Assembly: GCA_003290165.1 (NCBI GenBank)
Contig: QNQO01007624.1
Location: forward strand, 38,810-102,809
Reading direction: 5' to 3'
DNA from: Berberis thunbergii
Lineage: Eukaryota > Streptophyta > Magnoliopsida > Ranunculales > Berberidaceae
DNA length: 64,000 bases
Shown here one piece after another: positions 1 to 12,582 of the stretch. The notes beneath the pieces are model-generated. The model was given only the letters and a program-made list of their open reading frames with translations, was not told the DNA's origin and made no database searches. The position numbers were made by a program, and so were the translations under genes. Positions within the stretch are counted from its first letter, which is position 1. Every line of letters starts with the position of its first letter.

Positions 1-570
1 AAAGAAAAAGCGACACAAAATATGTGTACATATATATACAGGGACAGGAATCCATGGACTAAGTTTTTTGTGCTAAACATCCATGATATGGAATGAACAA
101 GTCTACAACTCTTCAACTTACGAAACACTTTTCAAGGACTAACTTTGTGTACGTGCATAGGATCATTACATTGTCAATCTTATCATCACTATAATGTTTT
201 TTTGTTAGTTTTACTATTTATTTATTTTGACACAACGTTTGAAGGGACCCCACCTATTTATTTCTACTAACTTTTTGTTAGTTTTACTATTATCAATAAT
301 TTCACTATCTTACAACCATTATTAAGTGCCTGCTTAAAAAGAGAAAAAATGGTGTCATTCTGAATATATGCTCTATATTACATCCAACTTAGAATTTTCA
401 ACTGATTTTCACAGTATATATCCAATACGGTGATGGCTAATTTTAATGTAATAACAACAAAATCGCTAATGAAGCAATGAAGCAAATATGAAATTAAATC
501 GCTAAAATAAAATAATCGTATAGAACACACGATCCTAATCTAGAAAGTACGGACACTTCAAGAAAAATTG
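1..570. other. AT-rich intergenic sequence, nothing recognised
   Basis: No open frame, tRNA-like box or terminal repeat was recognised here. Poly-A/T tracts are scattered without clear order. Confidence 0.5.
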
Positions 571-577
571 CATTGTT

Positions 578-830
578 GTGAAGACATGGATATGGGATGT
601 GGTTTGTAAAATCACATGATTTATTTGTTAATTGTACACATGAGTTATGGACTTAATAATATATTTTCAGTTTTGAAGCTTGAAGTAGATTACATGACAA
701 GTATATTTAATAAATAAATGAGCATACATGTAACTAAATCGTGTCCTCCCCATACCCGTATCCTAGTTTTCGAAACTTATCGTATCGGTGTGTCTAACAT
801 GACACCCAAGTTCATATCCATGTTTTCGTA
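578..830. mobile_element. possible MITE with short inverted ends
   Basis: The ends read ACATGGATATGG (from about 583) and, inverted, CATATCCATGT (about 813-825), so a ~250-bp block is bounded by imperfect ~20-bp inverted repeats. The interior has CGTGTCC and CCCGTATCC strings of the kind seen in plant non-autonomous DNA transposons. No clear target duplication was seen, so this is tentative. Confidence 0.35.
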
Positions 831-1269
831 ATCCTAATTCAAGATTGACTTGTTTGTTTGAATAATCCCAAGGGACATTTCCATCCTCTTTCCAGAAGAA
901 ATCCATATCAATTAACATCACGACCATTACGACCACCACGCCACACCACTATGCCACCATCTCCATGCAATTTTATGTGGTAGTCTCTTATCCCAAGCTT
1001 TCCAACATTTTTATTTAATTTTTTGTGACACCTAGAAAGTGAAATCCACCCCTTTTGAAGTAAGAATTTAACCTTGGTGTTCAAAATACCAGAACTTGCC
1101 CCGTACAAACTAATCTCTTACAACAATGTAAAGTACCCCAAACTCCATTTTCAATAAAATTCAGGCCACACAATCATCTAGGAAAAAGGGTGAAACATTC
1201 CAAAATAAACAACTATACAAGTGGTCTCATCTATGCAGTAAAAACGGATAACAGACCCATAATGGTCCA

Positions 1270-1785
1270 AGAGCGTTATAGATTACAACGGAATATAACG
1301 GAATAATTTTTTTAATATATTTTTAATACCCTACAAAGTATTACTGTATTATAGAGTCAAAAAAGTAAATCATATCATGTTCATAAGATTAAATTCAAAA
1401 ACAAAAAAAAAATATTTTCCCTTTGTATGACAATGAGATTGCAATAGAGAGTGTGATCGACTATTCGTCTTCTTCCCTTCTTTTTTCGTTCTCGGTCAAA
1501 CGGCGAGGTCTGAGTCATTTTTTATGAATCTAGGTTCTGGCAACGGCGAGCTCTGGTCCTTTTTTATGAGTCTAGGTTCTGGTTCAACGAGAATGAAATG
1601 AGTATTTTTTATTATTATTAGAACAAAACATTAAAACAACGTTATTGAAAAAAGAGTTATTTCAATAACGGCCATACAACGTCGTTATATCGGAGCTATG
1701 ATACCATAACGTGATAATGTCATAACGTAACGGTTCGCTCCTATTAAGCGTTATATCAGCGTTATAACGCCATTTTAACTATACA
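1270..1785. mobile_element. possible MITE rich in GTTATAACG motifs
   Basis: The block is bounded by GCGTTATAGATTACAACGG on the left and ATAACGCCATTTTA on the right. It is dense in near-palindromic CGTTATAACG words, which gives self-complementary ends. No ORF and no certain target duplication. A non-autonomous DNA transposon is the simplest reading. Confidence 0.35.
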
Positions 1786-4700
1786 GGGTCTCACAGAGTA
1801 ATTACAGATCCAAGGCACTCACCCAATTTACAAGAAGGTCCTCAAAACCCACTCTTTGGAACTCACTTAATGGGTACCAAATTCTATGTACAAGCAAATA
1901 TCCACCATTACGAACTAAGAATTCATGCTTTAACTTTGAAGATCTCTGTGTTTCTAGCTTTCAAAATAACCTAAATAATTGCAAGGTAGAAACCATTTGG
2001 TTATTGACTAACTCCTTACTTATTATAAGAAATCTAAGCTTTTATTTAATTTGCACTTTCACCTATCAATACCATCAAGATTTCTTTTCAAAAAGGTAAA
2101 TCTTGAATTTTATTTTCGAAGTGTTTTCATGATTTAGGTATACAAACTCATCTTAACATCGAATACAAAATGGTGATACTTAGCTTAAATGCAAAATAAT
2201 AATAAAAATAACAATAATAATAATAACAATAACTATAATAATAACCATATTTACAAAATAAAAATAATAGCAATAACGATAATAATGCTAATAATAATAT
2301 TAATAACGACACTAATTACTTTTTTCATATGACATAAATGATTGGTTAGGTGTTTTTCACTGTGAACAAAACAGATTTATAACTTTAACATAATACATAA
2401 AGTTCATATAGGGTCATTTGAGCTTTCAATTACCAAAATTTTTTTTCTTCCTTTTTTTTTCATGAAATTGCACATGTTCACATCCAAATGCACCAGTAGA
2501 TTCCAATCTCATATTTATTGATATGGAGTAACTGTGCTAATCATGCGATATTTTAAGAAGAAACTCCTTCATTGATTTAGAAACATTATAATGTTGCATG
2601 TCACCTATGAAAATTTCAATATAGTCATTACCCGTTAAATTAAAGTTAGTGCTTTTAATCAGTTACATTTAGCCATGAGACTTATTCTATAACATGATCT
2701 TCTTAGGGCTTTCCAAGTACGATGATCACGATTAAGTAACAACCTCTTGTTGACAAAGCAGCTTGCTCCAATAGATTACGTTAATTTGTGAAAGCTAAAT
2801 AGAGATTTTGTCTCAATGCTTTCCTAATAGTCTCTCCCAACACAACACGCTTTCTTAATTTTCTTTGTTATTCGTTCTTTATTTATTTTCCTCATATTTG
2901 TTTCTTTCCCTTTCTTATCTTTCGACTTTGTGACTATCCTCTTTTACCTTCTAACTAAAACTTCAGAGGATGACTTAGACCCCTACATTAATATCGGCAT
3001 TACCCGAAGTAATACTACAAAATCGATGGTTTCCAATTTGTATTATGAGGTGGTTTTTTCCTAGAAAAAAAAGGAGGTCATGAAGAAGAACGAATTAGCA
3101 AGAAGAATGATTGACCAGAAAACAACCATTTCAATAACAATGTCGTAACAGAAACCTTTTTGTTTTCTAGAAAAAAAAACTCAAAAGTTTATTACCTTAT
3201 TGACAAGTTATTAGTCCCAAAATTTGAAACTTGCATTTGTTAAGTTAATGTTCTATATATATAAATATAATAGATAAATAAATAAAGGGGCAGTCACGAA
3301 CATAACACACGAACATAACAGTAAGACTAGTTGCACAATAGCATATAACTGCAAGGCATTCTTACATAAACTATTACAATGTAAGTACTACTCTTGGTTT
3401 ATGATGCAGTTCGTGATATGTCTTGAAGCGTTCTTGGCAAAGAACTGGAACCGAAAGACCCTAGTCTTATGTGAAAGGCATGTGGATCAAACCACGTGCA
3501 TTTATGTCGCCTCAATTTAGGCCAAATTTCATAATTTGAGCATTGCAAAAAGGTTCTTCTGTTTTCTTTTTTCAGGAAAATATTAATTTTGTAAATTGAT
3601 GCTTCTAGATTCCTAGTTTATTTTAGTTGGCAGTTGTTCATTATGTACTGAACTTTGAATGACTGGTAAATTTCATAATTTATGGTATTTTGAATTTGTG
3701 TTGTCCTCTAGAGTCAAATTAGAATTCTTACCATTATTTTTTTTATCTTATGCCAATATTTTTAAATTCCAAAAAATAGCAAAAATAACTTCAAAAAAAA
3801 ATTTCAATAATGGTTTACCACAGATGAATGAGATGAATTGAAATGGATAATTGAGGAAGCGAGTCTGGCTTTTGGTTGGAAGACGATGGTAACTTCTATC
3901 TGCCTTTTTTGTAAATGACAGGTGCAAGGAAAACAGAGCAAGAGAAAAATGAAAAGACAAGAAGAGGAGAGAACTTTTAGCCCTTAATAATTTAACCTAT
4001 ATCCTTCAGATCAACCAATTAAGTTGCATAATAATTTACGAGATTTTCATTTGAACCTAACCCATGTGCTAATTCTAAAGTCTCTATAACTCGATTAGAA
4101 TTATATTTCATAAACATAATCACTCTACTCACACAATATACTTAAACTAGGATGTTGGCCACATCAACAATTTTCTCAAATATTACATCTTATGTGAAGA
4201 ACTCTCATAATCTACTAGTTGCATTACTTATTAGTTTATACTTAAATTACCCATATAAGTATGGTAATTAATGTTTCTTAACAAGCTTACTATGTTAAAT
4301 TTACAAACTAAACCAATTTAATTCCAATTAATGTATGTTGTTCAAAACATTTAATTGTATATCCTACAACCTATGTTGTCTGAAGCTCCGCCACAACGGT
4401 ATCATGACTCCTGAAGCTCTATCTTTTAATCTGCCGTTTGCTTCAAAAAATCCCCACCTAAAATTTTTTTTTCCGCTCCTTGACGTTGCAATGCAGCATT
4501 CAGTTGGGGTGGTAAATAATAGGTTGACAACTTAAATAAGTAATAATAACCAATAGTTTACTAATATTTTATTAACTTTATTTAGTAATTTAACATTAAC
4601 TTATTAATATTTAATATTAATACAACTATTGAAAGTCTAAAACCTAATTGAGGAACAAACCGCCTTGAAAGGTTATGTCGTATTAAAGCTAAACTCTCGT

Positions 4701-5800
4701 ACTTGTTACGGATTGAATTACCATATTTACTCATTTAAATTATTGCTTCCGAATTATGGTATATTATCAGTATGTGTTTGTTTTGAATTAAAGAGAACAA
4801 TGTAATGACTCACAAACTAAATATATAAACTTATTCATGGTTCTGCCTCAACTTCGCCACGACTCCGTCGAGACTCTTGAGGCTCCCGAAGCGGCTGTTA
4901 GCGCTTCGCACCCAGATAACCTAGTCTACAACATTTTAAATAAAATCTTATTGAGAAACAAAATGGGTATAAATAAAAGTTAAATCCATGGCAAAACTAA
5001 AAGTTGTTAGTCTTTGCATAACAAAACATCACCAATGCCTTTAAAAAAAAAAACATCACCAATCAATAATAAGATACTTCAAAGCAAAAGCGAATGAACA
5101 TTGATGCCATGAGTGTCACATAACTTTTCCGGATTAACCTTCATATATCCAACTCATGTTCCTTTCCATACAAATGTTTCAGCATAATGTATTATGCAAA
5201 GCGCTTTACGAACTCTTTTTCTGGAATCAAAATTTGAAACTAAAGGGCTTTTTCCAATTTGAAATGTTGCTCAAATCTAGCACCACAAAACCTCAATGCC
5301 ACAAGTGCCACATGACATTTGTAACTTAACCTTCATGTATTCAACTTCTGATTGTGAAAGATTGTATAGTTCCTCTCAACCTATCCAAATCCAAACATGT
5401 ATGTATGTGGTTCCCTCCCAAGTCTCAAGCAGAATTGTTGGTTTGAGATAATTATATATTCTAATTTCATACTGGGATTTTTTTTCTTCTTTTATCTCTA
5501 GAGTTTTTTGCAAATAAGTTGGTTAAAAAATCAGTTTTAAATTATTCAAACAAATGAATTTTTTGTCGACCACACTAAACCTCCCACTTTCCTAGTGCTA
5601 ACCAGTCTACATTCATATTCTATCTAACAATACAAAGATGCCACTATGGCAGATCCCTTTTCAAAGGATATAATTAAAATTTTGTATTACTTATTTTAGA
5701 TTTTCGATCATATCGAAATGTAAAAACAAATAATTTATCAATGGTTCTCTTCTACTTGTCAATTTTGAAATTACCTAATACAAAAATACCTAGCTATGAA
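1786..5800. other. AT-rich intergenic sequence
   Basis: About 4 kb without a supportable gene. It contains an AAT/AAC-rich low-complexity run at about 2191-2320 and two GC-richer islets with CTGAAGCTCC/CTGCCTC words near 4380-4430 and 4838-4925 that vaguely resemble each other. Short ORFs here look like chance frames. Confidence 0.5.
2191..2320. repeat. (AAT/AAC)n low-complexity tract
   Basis: Imperfect ATAATAATAACAATAAC-type sequence runs for about 130 bp. It is a decayed trinucleotide microsatellite. Confidence 0.7.
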
Positions 5801-5814
5801 CTTAAGGTCATTAC

Positions 5815-6230
5815 AGGGACCTTGATCACCCGACTCCTCGGCTAAGGAGTAGCAATGAGACATGGCATTCCAACACCAGGCAAGGATCTTTTATAAAATA
5901 ACATTTTAACGAGGTTTTATAATAATAACAGCTTAACGAGGCTAAGCAACACTTTAGACAAGATTCATCATGGTAACAACCAACTCGTGTATTTAAGTGG
6001 ACGGTTGTTGCATCAATAATGCTTTTGGAATACTTTTTAAAAGAATTACTAAAAATCTTGGTCACACTTCGTAAGCATTCACCATGTCGCATTGTGTTTC
6101 AAACAGGTGTAATCCTCCATAGTTGGATTGCCTATAAAAGATAACTGTAACATCCTAGAAGATCGATTTTCACACATGAAAGATTGAAGTGCCTGGAAGA
6201 TGTATACACCTCGCAAATTTGCAAACTTGC
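5815..6230 (+). repeat. possible LTR fragment with TATA motif
   Basis: A GC-richer stretch opens with GATCACCCGACTCCTCGGC and holds a good TATA element (CTATAAAAG near 6131), a layout seen in gypsy LTRs. No paired copy is in the window, so the boundaries and class are uncertain. Confidence 0.25.
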
Positions 6231-6439
6231 AAAGTCACGCTAAACTAGCAAAATAACTTTGGAGAGTTTGATGGAAAGTAGTGATACTTGGGAGGCTTCA
6301 CAACACTAAAAAAATGTTCTCAAACGCTCAAAAAGGAAGAATAGTAAGGGTTTTTTTTTCCTTGTTTCTAGAAAAGATAAAAGAGTTTCATTCACATATG
6401 AGAGATCTCACAAGAGAGACAAAGATTTCTTATGAATTA

Positions 6440-6960
6440 TTATTAAAGATAACTGATAGAGTATTCCAAATATACAAAAAGATTCTCAAATCCCGCGCCC
6501 TTTGAAACTGGGATTTAAAGTGGCTCAATTCCACATTCAACCAATAACATCACCCCAAACATTCTAAAAACCCCTCTGTGAAGAACTTAATTGTTTTTCG
6601 CTCTCCAAATCACCCACCACATTGCAATGGCAAGAATCCCCATGACAACTTACCTTCGGCTTTTCTTTCGAATTGGTATCATACCTCCATAAATACAAAC
6701 ATCAACTCATCAAGCAAGAAAGTTGCAAGACTCGTGAAACCTCAAACATATTGAGGAAGTGACTACATACCCCTTGAGCAAAGGAGACCACACCACTTCA
6801 TATAGAACACAACTACTAACAACATCCACTCCCCTTCTAATCAAAACATTCAGAGCAGTTGGCAAATTCCATACCATGCCCACATGAAATGGTTTTGGGA
6901 GGTATACCCATCCACCATAACTAGATTGCATGGATTGATTAGCCAACCATTATCAACTTG
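6440..6960 (-). mobile_element. LINE 3' remnant (zf-RVT / C-terminal region)
   Basis: On the minus strand the translation around 6710-6946 (PTALNVLIRRGVDVVSSCV, then SSICLRFHESCNF) follows the pattern of the zinc-binding reverse-transcriptase tail of plant L1-like LINEs. Further 3', near 6600-6640, it reads MWWVIWRAKNN, the W-x-I-W-[KR]-x-[KR]-N signature of that domain. Frames are broken and Cys/His residues are eroded. It lies downstream of the nucleotidyltransferase exon 2 in the same orientation. Confidence 0.5.
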
Positions 6961-7397
6961 CATTCCCTTCTAATTATAAACAGCTCTTCCTAATAGCATG
7001 TTGTATGGTTCCAAACGTTTGTGTGATCTTATGGGAAGAGGCCACTAATGTTAGAGTTAACCCCAAAAGTATAAGACTTCAACTGCTTTGTCCCTTAAAA
7101 GACCAATTTTTTTATGGTCTCAAACTAAATTTTGTGGGCTTGACTCACATTAAAAGGCATGACGCCAGTCCACACACCGGTCTCTTTGGCCTTTGTAAAG
7201 AGACCCTAAAAATGGATTAAGCGGCTGACTTTAGGCATACAGTTGGAGATGTTCTTAAAGACACGCAGCGAAAGAGAAATATTCTGTAAGATGCTACATA
7301 AAACAAAACTACCTACTAATACTCATGTTATGTATTGGGTAACACTTTTAAATTTTCAACTGCAACAAAAAACTTTAAAGGGGAATCTGAATGAAAC

Positions 7398-10300
7398 CTC
7401 TGCATTAATGTACTGAATATCCTTTACTTCAAACTCAGCAAATTGGTTATGTTCTTCTGCTTCTAATAAGCCTCGCACATCATTTGCCAAAGCTTCCTCG
7501 GACTTCGGAATGCAAAGAGCGGTTAGGTCAATATCCCCATCTGGAAGATATGTCTTCAATGGCACTGACCCAAATGGGAGGACCTGTAAAAATAAAAGAG
7601 AACAACTAGCTTTTTACCATACGGATACTAGAGAAATACTTGCTAGGACTGTCCTTATTTACAAGTAATGGACATAATGTTTTACAGGTAAAGAAGACAA
7701 TTCACAATCACGATGCAACATTCATAAGAGCAAGATGAAAATTAGATTGCATATGCCATACTGCCACCAAATATTTCCAATTTTCATAAAGATAGTATAG
7801 ATCACCAAGATAACAGAAGTTTTGTCTATCTAGCAATGTTTTGAAATCAGTTACAAATTTAAAGTGGATATAATCTCCATAATTCGTGTAGGCAGCAAAG
7901 CAAATGTCGTTATGCATACAGAGACAAGAAAATATTGAGTCACGAGATAACCCACTACAAAAACAATGTTTTGCAGATGAAAAATGTGTTGAAATGGTGT
8001 TGATGATTCCTAAAATGTGTTACTCTGATAGTGTTACTTGGAGAAACTTTGTTGTTCAATTATTGGGAGATTGATGACACATCCCTCTTGTTGAGATGGG
8101 TATTTTCCTGAGATCAAGAAGATCTATGCAATCTTTCGTGCCAATGTAATAATGTCTTGTCAGTGGCATATGTAAAAAAAAGTCAAAATAACAATGATCT
8201 TTTCTTATTATATCAACACCTATTCATTTAAGGCAACAAGGCTCCTTCAATAGTTGCTTCTTCGCCTCCCAAGAAAAGAAAGATTCTGATGTAGCGAACA
8301 AGATAGGGCAATGATTCTCATTTCTCATAGAAAGATCAATTTAAAATTTTTAAGTTAGAACAAAAATGTTGATCTCGCCAAGACAGTGTATAAACTGTTC
8401 AAAAGATAAATAAATGAGAAAATCTATTCGAGACATTTTCTATTCAACAGTGACTGATAGTATCACAGTCAGGAGTTTATCCTTGCCGGGATCAATTTGT
8501 TGGATAATTGATTTAAGCTCAAAATCTCACAACTTCGTGGGCAGTTAAATGGGGATCGAGACACTATTAATCAAGAATCTATCCAACTTACACAACATTG
8601 ATTACTAGTCCAAGTAAAACCAACTCCAGATAGGCAAATCAGTTGACTCATACTCAACAAAAAATCGTGCATATGCTCGTGCTCAAAACTACGCTATTAT
8701 TTCTCATTAATTAAGTTAACCACGTTAAAGCTGCCACCCAAAATCCATGGAAGTTGCCACATCCCATTAACATTGCTTAGTTGTTGTGCCTGCTTTAATT
8801 CAGTGCAGAAACCAGTAGCCACCCATCTAAATTCACGTGCCCACTTCTACAAAGAACAAAAACAACAATAAAAAAAAATAAAAAATAAAAAAGTGTCATC
8901 TAAGTCATCCTCCATATATCATCCAACAGATGGAATAAATTTCCAACCCACATCCTTCTACACCCAAATATTTGATAATCCCTCATACCGACCCTTGGAA
9001 CTTGGCTTCACACAAAAAACCACTGAAGGGTTCCATCTCCTCACATGGACACACAGGAATCACATTTTTTTTCATGAGAAACTTAGGAAACTTTAGACCA
9101 CTGACAACTAATTCAAATGGCACAAAAAATGTCAATGGGGCCCCCACCAACAGATCCCTTCTCCTGCTATAGGTAAGAACGATCTGAATAATCAATGAAT
9201 AAAATAATATATGAATGATAAATGAAATATGGAAATTAATCAAACCACATTGAAATCAAATGGTAGAGTGAGCCTTGTGTTTACACAATTTCCTTAAGAT
9301 AGATATGTCCCCGCTATGGTGCTTACGGTGTCTATCTCCAGAGATACAATGCTCTAAATCGACTGATGCAACAATAAAGCCAATCTGTCTGGCAAACAAA
9401 TTTTGTGTCTGTACTGTCTTGTAAAACTTGGTGAAATCAAAAGACTCTCAAAGAGTCAAAGGTAATGTGTGCCATCAACGTCTTTCAATGGAGGATCCCA
9501 AGATGTAAAGGATGAAGAGCATCATAGGATGGACAATGTGACTCTCGAATACCTAACTTTTATATTAATATTTTTTGGAAGGTTAAAATATACCTCTTTG
9601 TGCACAACTTGAGTAAGAAAGCCCAATAAAAGGCTCTAAACCCAATAAAAGGCCCTAAACAAATGACCAAAAATCCAACTGTTAGTGGTTTTAAACAATC
9701 AAATATATTGGCTTTGGTGTTTCCCTAAAGTCACATGCATAATCGGTTTCAAACCAGATTTCCCAACATTACAGATCAGGAAAGAAAATATACTTTCGAT
9801 GGGACTGAAAAGAAGTAGGAGATTCTTATGGAGGACGTTCTGCTTTTGTTTTGAATTTCATTTTTTTTTTTTTTTGTAATAAGCTAGATTCTATAAATTG
9901 TTACATACTGTGATTGGAGAAAGGCTATTGGGATTCCAAATTGTAAGAGTGCTCTTGCTTTCCCTCTAGTAAGGGATAGGAAACCCCTTGCTTTGAGGGA
10001 TTTAAGAAAACTGATGCATCTCAATTATGGATCAAAGGGAAAATTCTGAGAGGCTACCTTTAATCAATACTCATTTGACACTTATTTAATTTAGTATAGG
10101 ATCAGAAAGTATGTAGTTTGTGTTTGAATTGTAAGACCTAATATGAGACACGGAATGACAGGGGGTTGTCTAATTATAACCTAACCCCACATCTGAAGAC
10201 CTTAGCTTTCAAATTCAATCATCCCATCACATACATTATCCATCATCTGAAGACAACAATTGAAAATAAAAATAAAAATGCAACCTTGAATTTGTGCATT

Positions 10301-10815
10301 TAAAAAAAAAAAAAAAAAAAAAAAAATTCAATCATCAGATCACATACATTTATTATCATCCGAAATGACAATCAATTGGAAATCAATAAAAGAGTTCAAT
10401 CATCACATCACATACATTTCATTTTCATCAGAAACGACAATGAATTAGACACCCAAAGGCACAAAACCCCCAAAATAAAAACTTAAACGGTGTGGGGAAT
10501 GATTCTCACCTCGGTCCCAAGATAGCCTCTAATGAGCCTCTGAACATAATCAATCACAGCTCTCCTGCTCTGCTCCGAAACCTTAGTCGGTTGAATCTTG
10601 CATATTATGTCATGAGTGGTTCTCTCAGCCGCCACCCAACACTCTTTAGTAATTGCTAATGGACTCGGATTAGGCGGCACCGATGATTGCAAGACAAAGC
10701 GGGTAGCGCTACTTTCTTCAATTGAAGTTGAAGAAGAAGAAGAAGAAGAAGCAAAGCCGTCCAACTGCGGCTGTTGCTGCTGTTGAGTCTTCCACATTGC
10801 TTGAAAGTCGCCCAT
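7398..10815 (-). CDS. PAP/OAS1-like nucleotidyltransferase, exons 1-2 (partial gene)
   Basis: Two exons of a plant DNA-polymerase-beta-like nucleotidyltransferase (the PAP/OAS1 substrate-binding family; exact substrate unknown). Exon 1 is 10489-10815: 109 codons from ATG at 10813-10815, reading MGDFQAMWKTQQQQQPQLDG with a polyQ and a polyS stretch, and ending RIIPHT. I chose this Met over an in-frame one 26 codons upstream because the upstream part is hydrophobic and unlike the family. Exon 2 is 7398-7583: 62 codons in phase 0 after a TTTTACAG acceptor. It has VLPFGSVPLKTYLPDGDIDL, i.e. the GS loop and the DxD metal-binding pair of the catalytic core, and ends INAE before a GT donor at 7397-7396. 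The intron is about 2.9 kb and carries LINE debris. The following family exon (a strand with the third catalytic Asp) was not found between 1 and 7397. The gene is therefore either truncated or continues beyond the window through a large intron. Confidence 0.8.
7584..8160 (-). other. intron 1 (3' part) of the nucleotidyltransferase gene
   Basis: No motif was recognised here. A 69-codon minus-strand frame at 7708-7917 does not resemble any family I know and lacks splice logic with the neighbouring exons. Confidence 0.5.
8160..9243 (-). mobile_element. decayed LINE endonuclease-like segment inside intron 1
   Basis: Minus-strand translation near 8700-8790 reads GMWQLPWILGGSFNVVNLIN, matching the 'PW.IGGDFN.V' endonuclease block of plant LINEs except that D of GDFN is S. 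It is followed by text resembling 'LSDLPLWG..FTWTS', with multiple stops and shifts. Upstream, 8983-9243 gives an 86-codon open frame that may be part of the same element. It has the same strand as the host gene. Confidence 0.4.
9244..10209 (-). other. intron 1 (5' part), no feature recognised
   Basis: There is a poly-T run at 9856-9876 and a short local duplication near 9630-9660 (CCCAATAAAAGG twice). Nothing else could be supported. Confidence 0.5.
10210..10450. repeat. three-copy tandem repeat beside exon 1
   Basis: The phrase ATTCAATCATC...ATCACATACATT followed by ATCATC.GAA..GACAA recurs at about 10214, 10327 and 10391. Spacing is about 113 and 65 bp; the first interval is lengthened by a poly-A run at 10301-10325. 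It sits immediately downstream of the exon 1 donor. Confidence 0.7.
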
Positions 10816-11350
10816 GCAATCCACTCTCGAAAACCCACACACCCAAACAACCAGATAAAAATTTCCCAACCAAGCCACCCACCGACTGAACACTCTCTAA
10901 CTCACTCACTCGCACTCACCTAGAGAAACCAAGAAAGCGCCTTGAATGGAATGGATCGAATTTGGGGTTGTTGGAGGATCGAAAAGAGGGTGTTTGAAGA
11001 AATGAATTTGGGGTTTTTTGGTTTTGGATTAGAAGGAAATAAATGAGAGAGAGAAAGAGAGAGAGACGAAAGAAACAAAAGAAAAAGAAAACCAGCAAAC
11101 AAACTTGGGTGGACTGGTGTGAAACAAGAAGGAAGAGGTATATCGATCCCGAAACCAAAAAAGATACGAGCTTTTACAACACCCACAAAACCATCAACAT
11201 CGCTTTACGAACAAAAAAAACCCGAACACTCGCTCGCTCTGCGTTCTTTTAAGTCCGCCGGGTCAACAACGAGAGACCAAGACCGAGAGAGAGAGATGAA
11301 GTGAATGAAAGAGAGAAGAAAGTGAGAAGAGAGAAAGGAAAAAAAAGGAC
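10816..11350 (-). promoter_or_regulatory. CT-rich 5' UTR/promoter of the nucleotidyltransferase gene
   Basis: Read on the minus strand, the 500 bp upstream of the start codon is strongly pyrimidine-rich. Long CTCTCTCTCT runs lie near 11043-11070 and 11284-11345. Such Y-patch/TC-rich tracts are typical of plant core promoters and 5' leaders. No confident TATA box was placed. Unit U1 of the repeat family begins just beyond, at about 11370. Confidence 0.5.
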
Positions 11351-11702
11351 CGAATTAAATTGAATACCAAACAAAATCTGGTTTTTGGGTTTTGGGGTTT
11401 TACTGGAAAACTTTGTCCCTTTTTTCCTCGTGCCTCTGCACGTGGCTTACTAACTTCTTCTGTCTCCAGCCCGAATGAACAACCCTGCCCTCATCTTACT
11501 TCTTACTCACTTAGCTCCTTTCCTATGCTCTGCCACTTACCCTCTTATCTAGCCTCATGACCTTGAAAACTCCTCTATGCCTAGGCCTAGGGATGATAAC
11601 AACACATTCTGACGACGCCTCCAGATGTACATACAACACATTACATTAGGTTGTCTTTGCACAAAACTTGGCTCATTCCTCCACTCTCAAAATCATGCCC
11701 GT

Positions 11703-11883
11703 CTAATTGTCGAGGAAAGCAGCGAGGGACTCCACAGGGGGAGGGAGAGCCGTCCATCCCTCCGAGATGCGCATTTGACTTTTCAATGCACACATTCCAA
11801 GGTTGAAAACGAGCATCTCGAAGGGAATTAATGGCTCCTCCTCCCCCCCTATGGGGTCCCTCGCTGCTTTCCTCGACAATTAG
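11703..11883. mobile_element. foldback element copy F1
   Basis: This is a ~181-bp GC-rich palindrome in AT-rich surroundings. The left end CTAATTGTCGAGGAAAGCAG matches, inverted, the right end CTGCTTTCCTCGACAATTAG, and the arms run about 70 bp with one mismatch in the outer 33. The equivalent place in unit U3 (about 18060-18085) has no such block, so this is an insertion. The flanks CAAAATCAT and CAAAACATT look like an imperfect 8-9-bp target duplication. A second copy is at 47640-47814. Confidence 0.7.
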
Positions 11884-12582
11884 ATTTTTTTCCAAAACAT
11901 TCACTGCTCCTTAACTATCACAAACTAAATGATTATTCACAAGTTATCAACACTTTGACCCTTGGTCAACTTTTTGACGAGTTATTGATTATGGGTCAAT
12001 AATAACTTAAATTTAATTTTTGATATCTCATTGCTTTACCAAGAAATTATCTTTTTTTTTAAAGCCCCAATATTTGAATTGGTTTGACTCTTAAAAAATT
12101 ATCAAACCTCTCAAAAAGTTAAAAAAAAAAAAAACGCTCCCACATTAACAGCTTATATAAAACGTACATGATGATTTCAACTAGTCAATTTTATTTATTT
12201 ATTTTGTCCTTGCCATTTTATAATATTTAAAGGTATTTTTTCTTGCATCAAATACTTTTTTATGTGACATATTTGCCTTGCAATATACCAAAGTTGTCTT
12301 TTACATTAAGTATTTTAAAATATACCAGATTATATTTATCCTAGTCATCACATTTTACAACATATCGAATGTGTTATTTCTAATCATCCAATAAAATGGA
12401 CCAGCGAGGATCAAACCGTTGGACTATGATATCATCTGTCACAACATCTGTTGTTGAGCCGAAGAGGTATCGGTCCACACTTAAGAAACATCACCAGGCA
12501 GTTGCTTAAACGTGTGGGAGGCCAATTGAAGCGACCATCAGCCCTCATTGAATTAGGCGTCTTTCTTATTAAGGAAAGTTAA

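Noticed and set aside
11641..11904. ORFs across the foldback element
   Set aside because: The same text appears on both strands because the arms are inverted copies; it is not coding.
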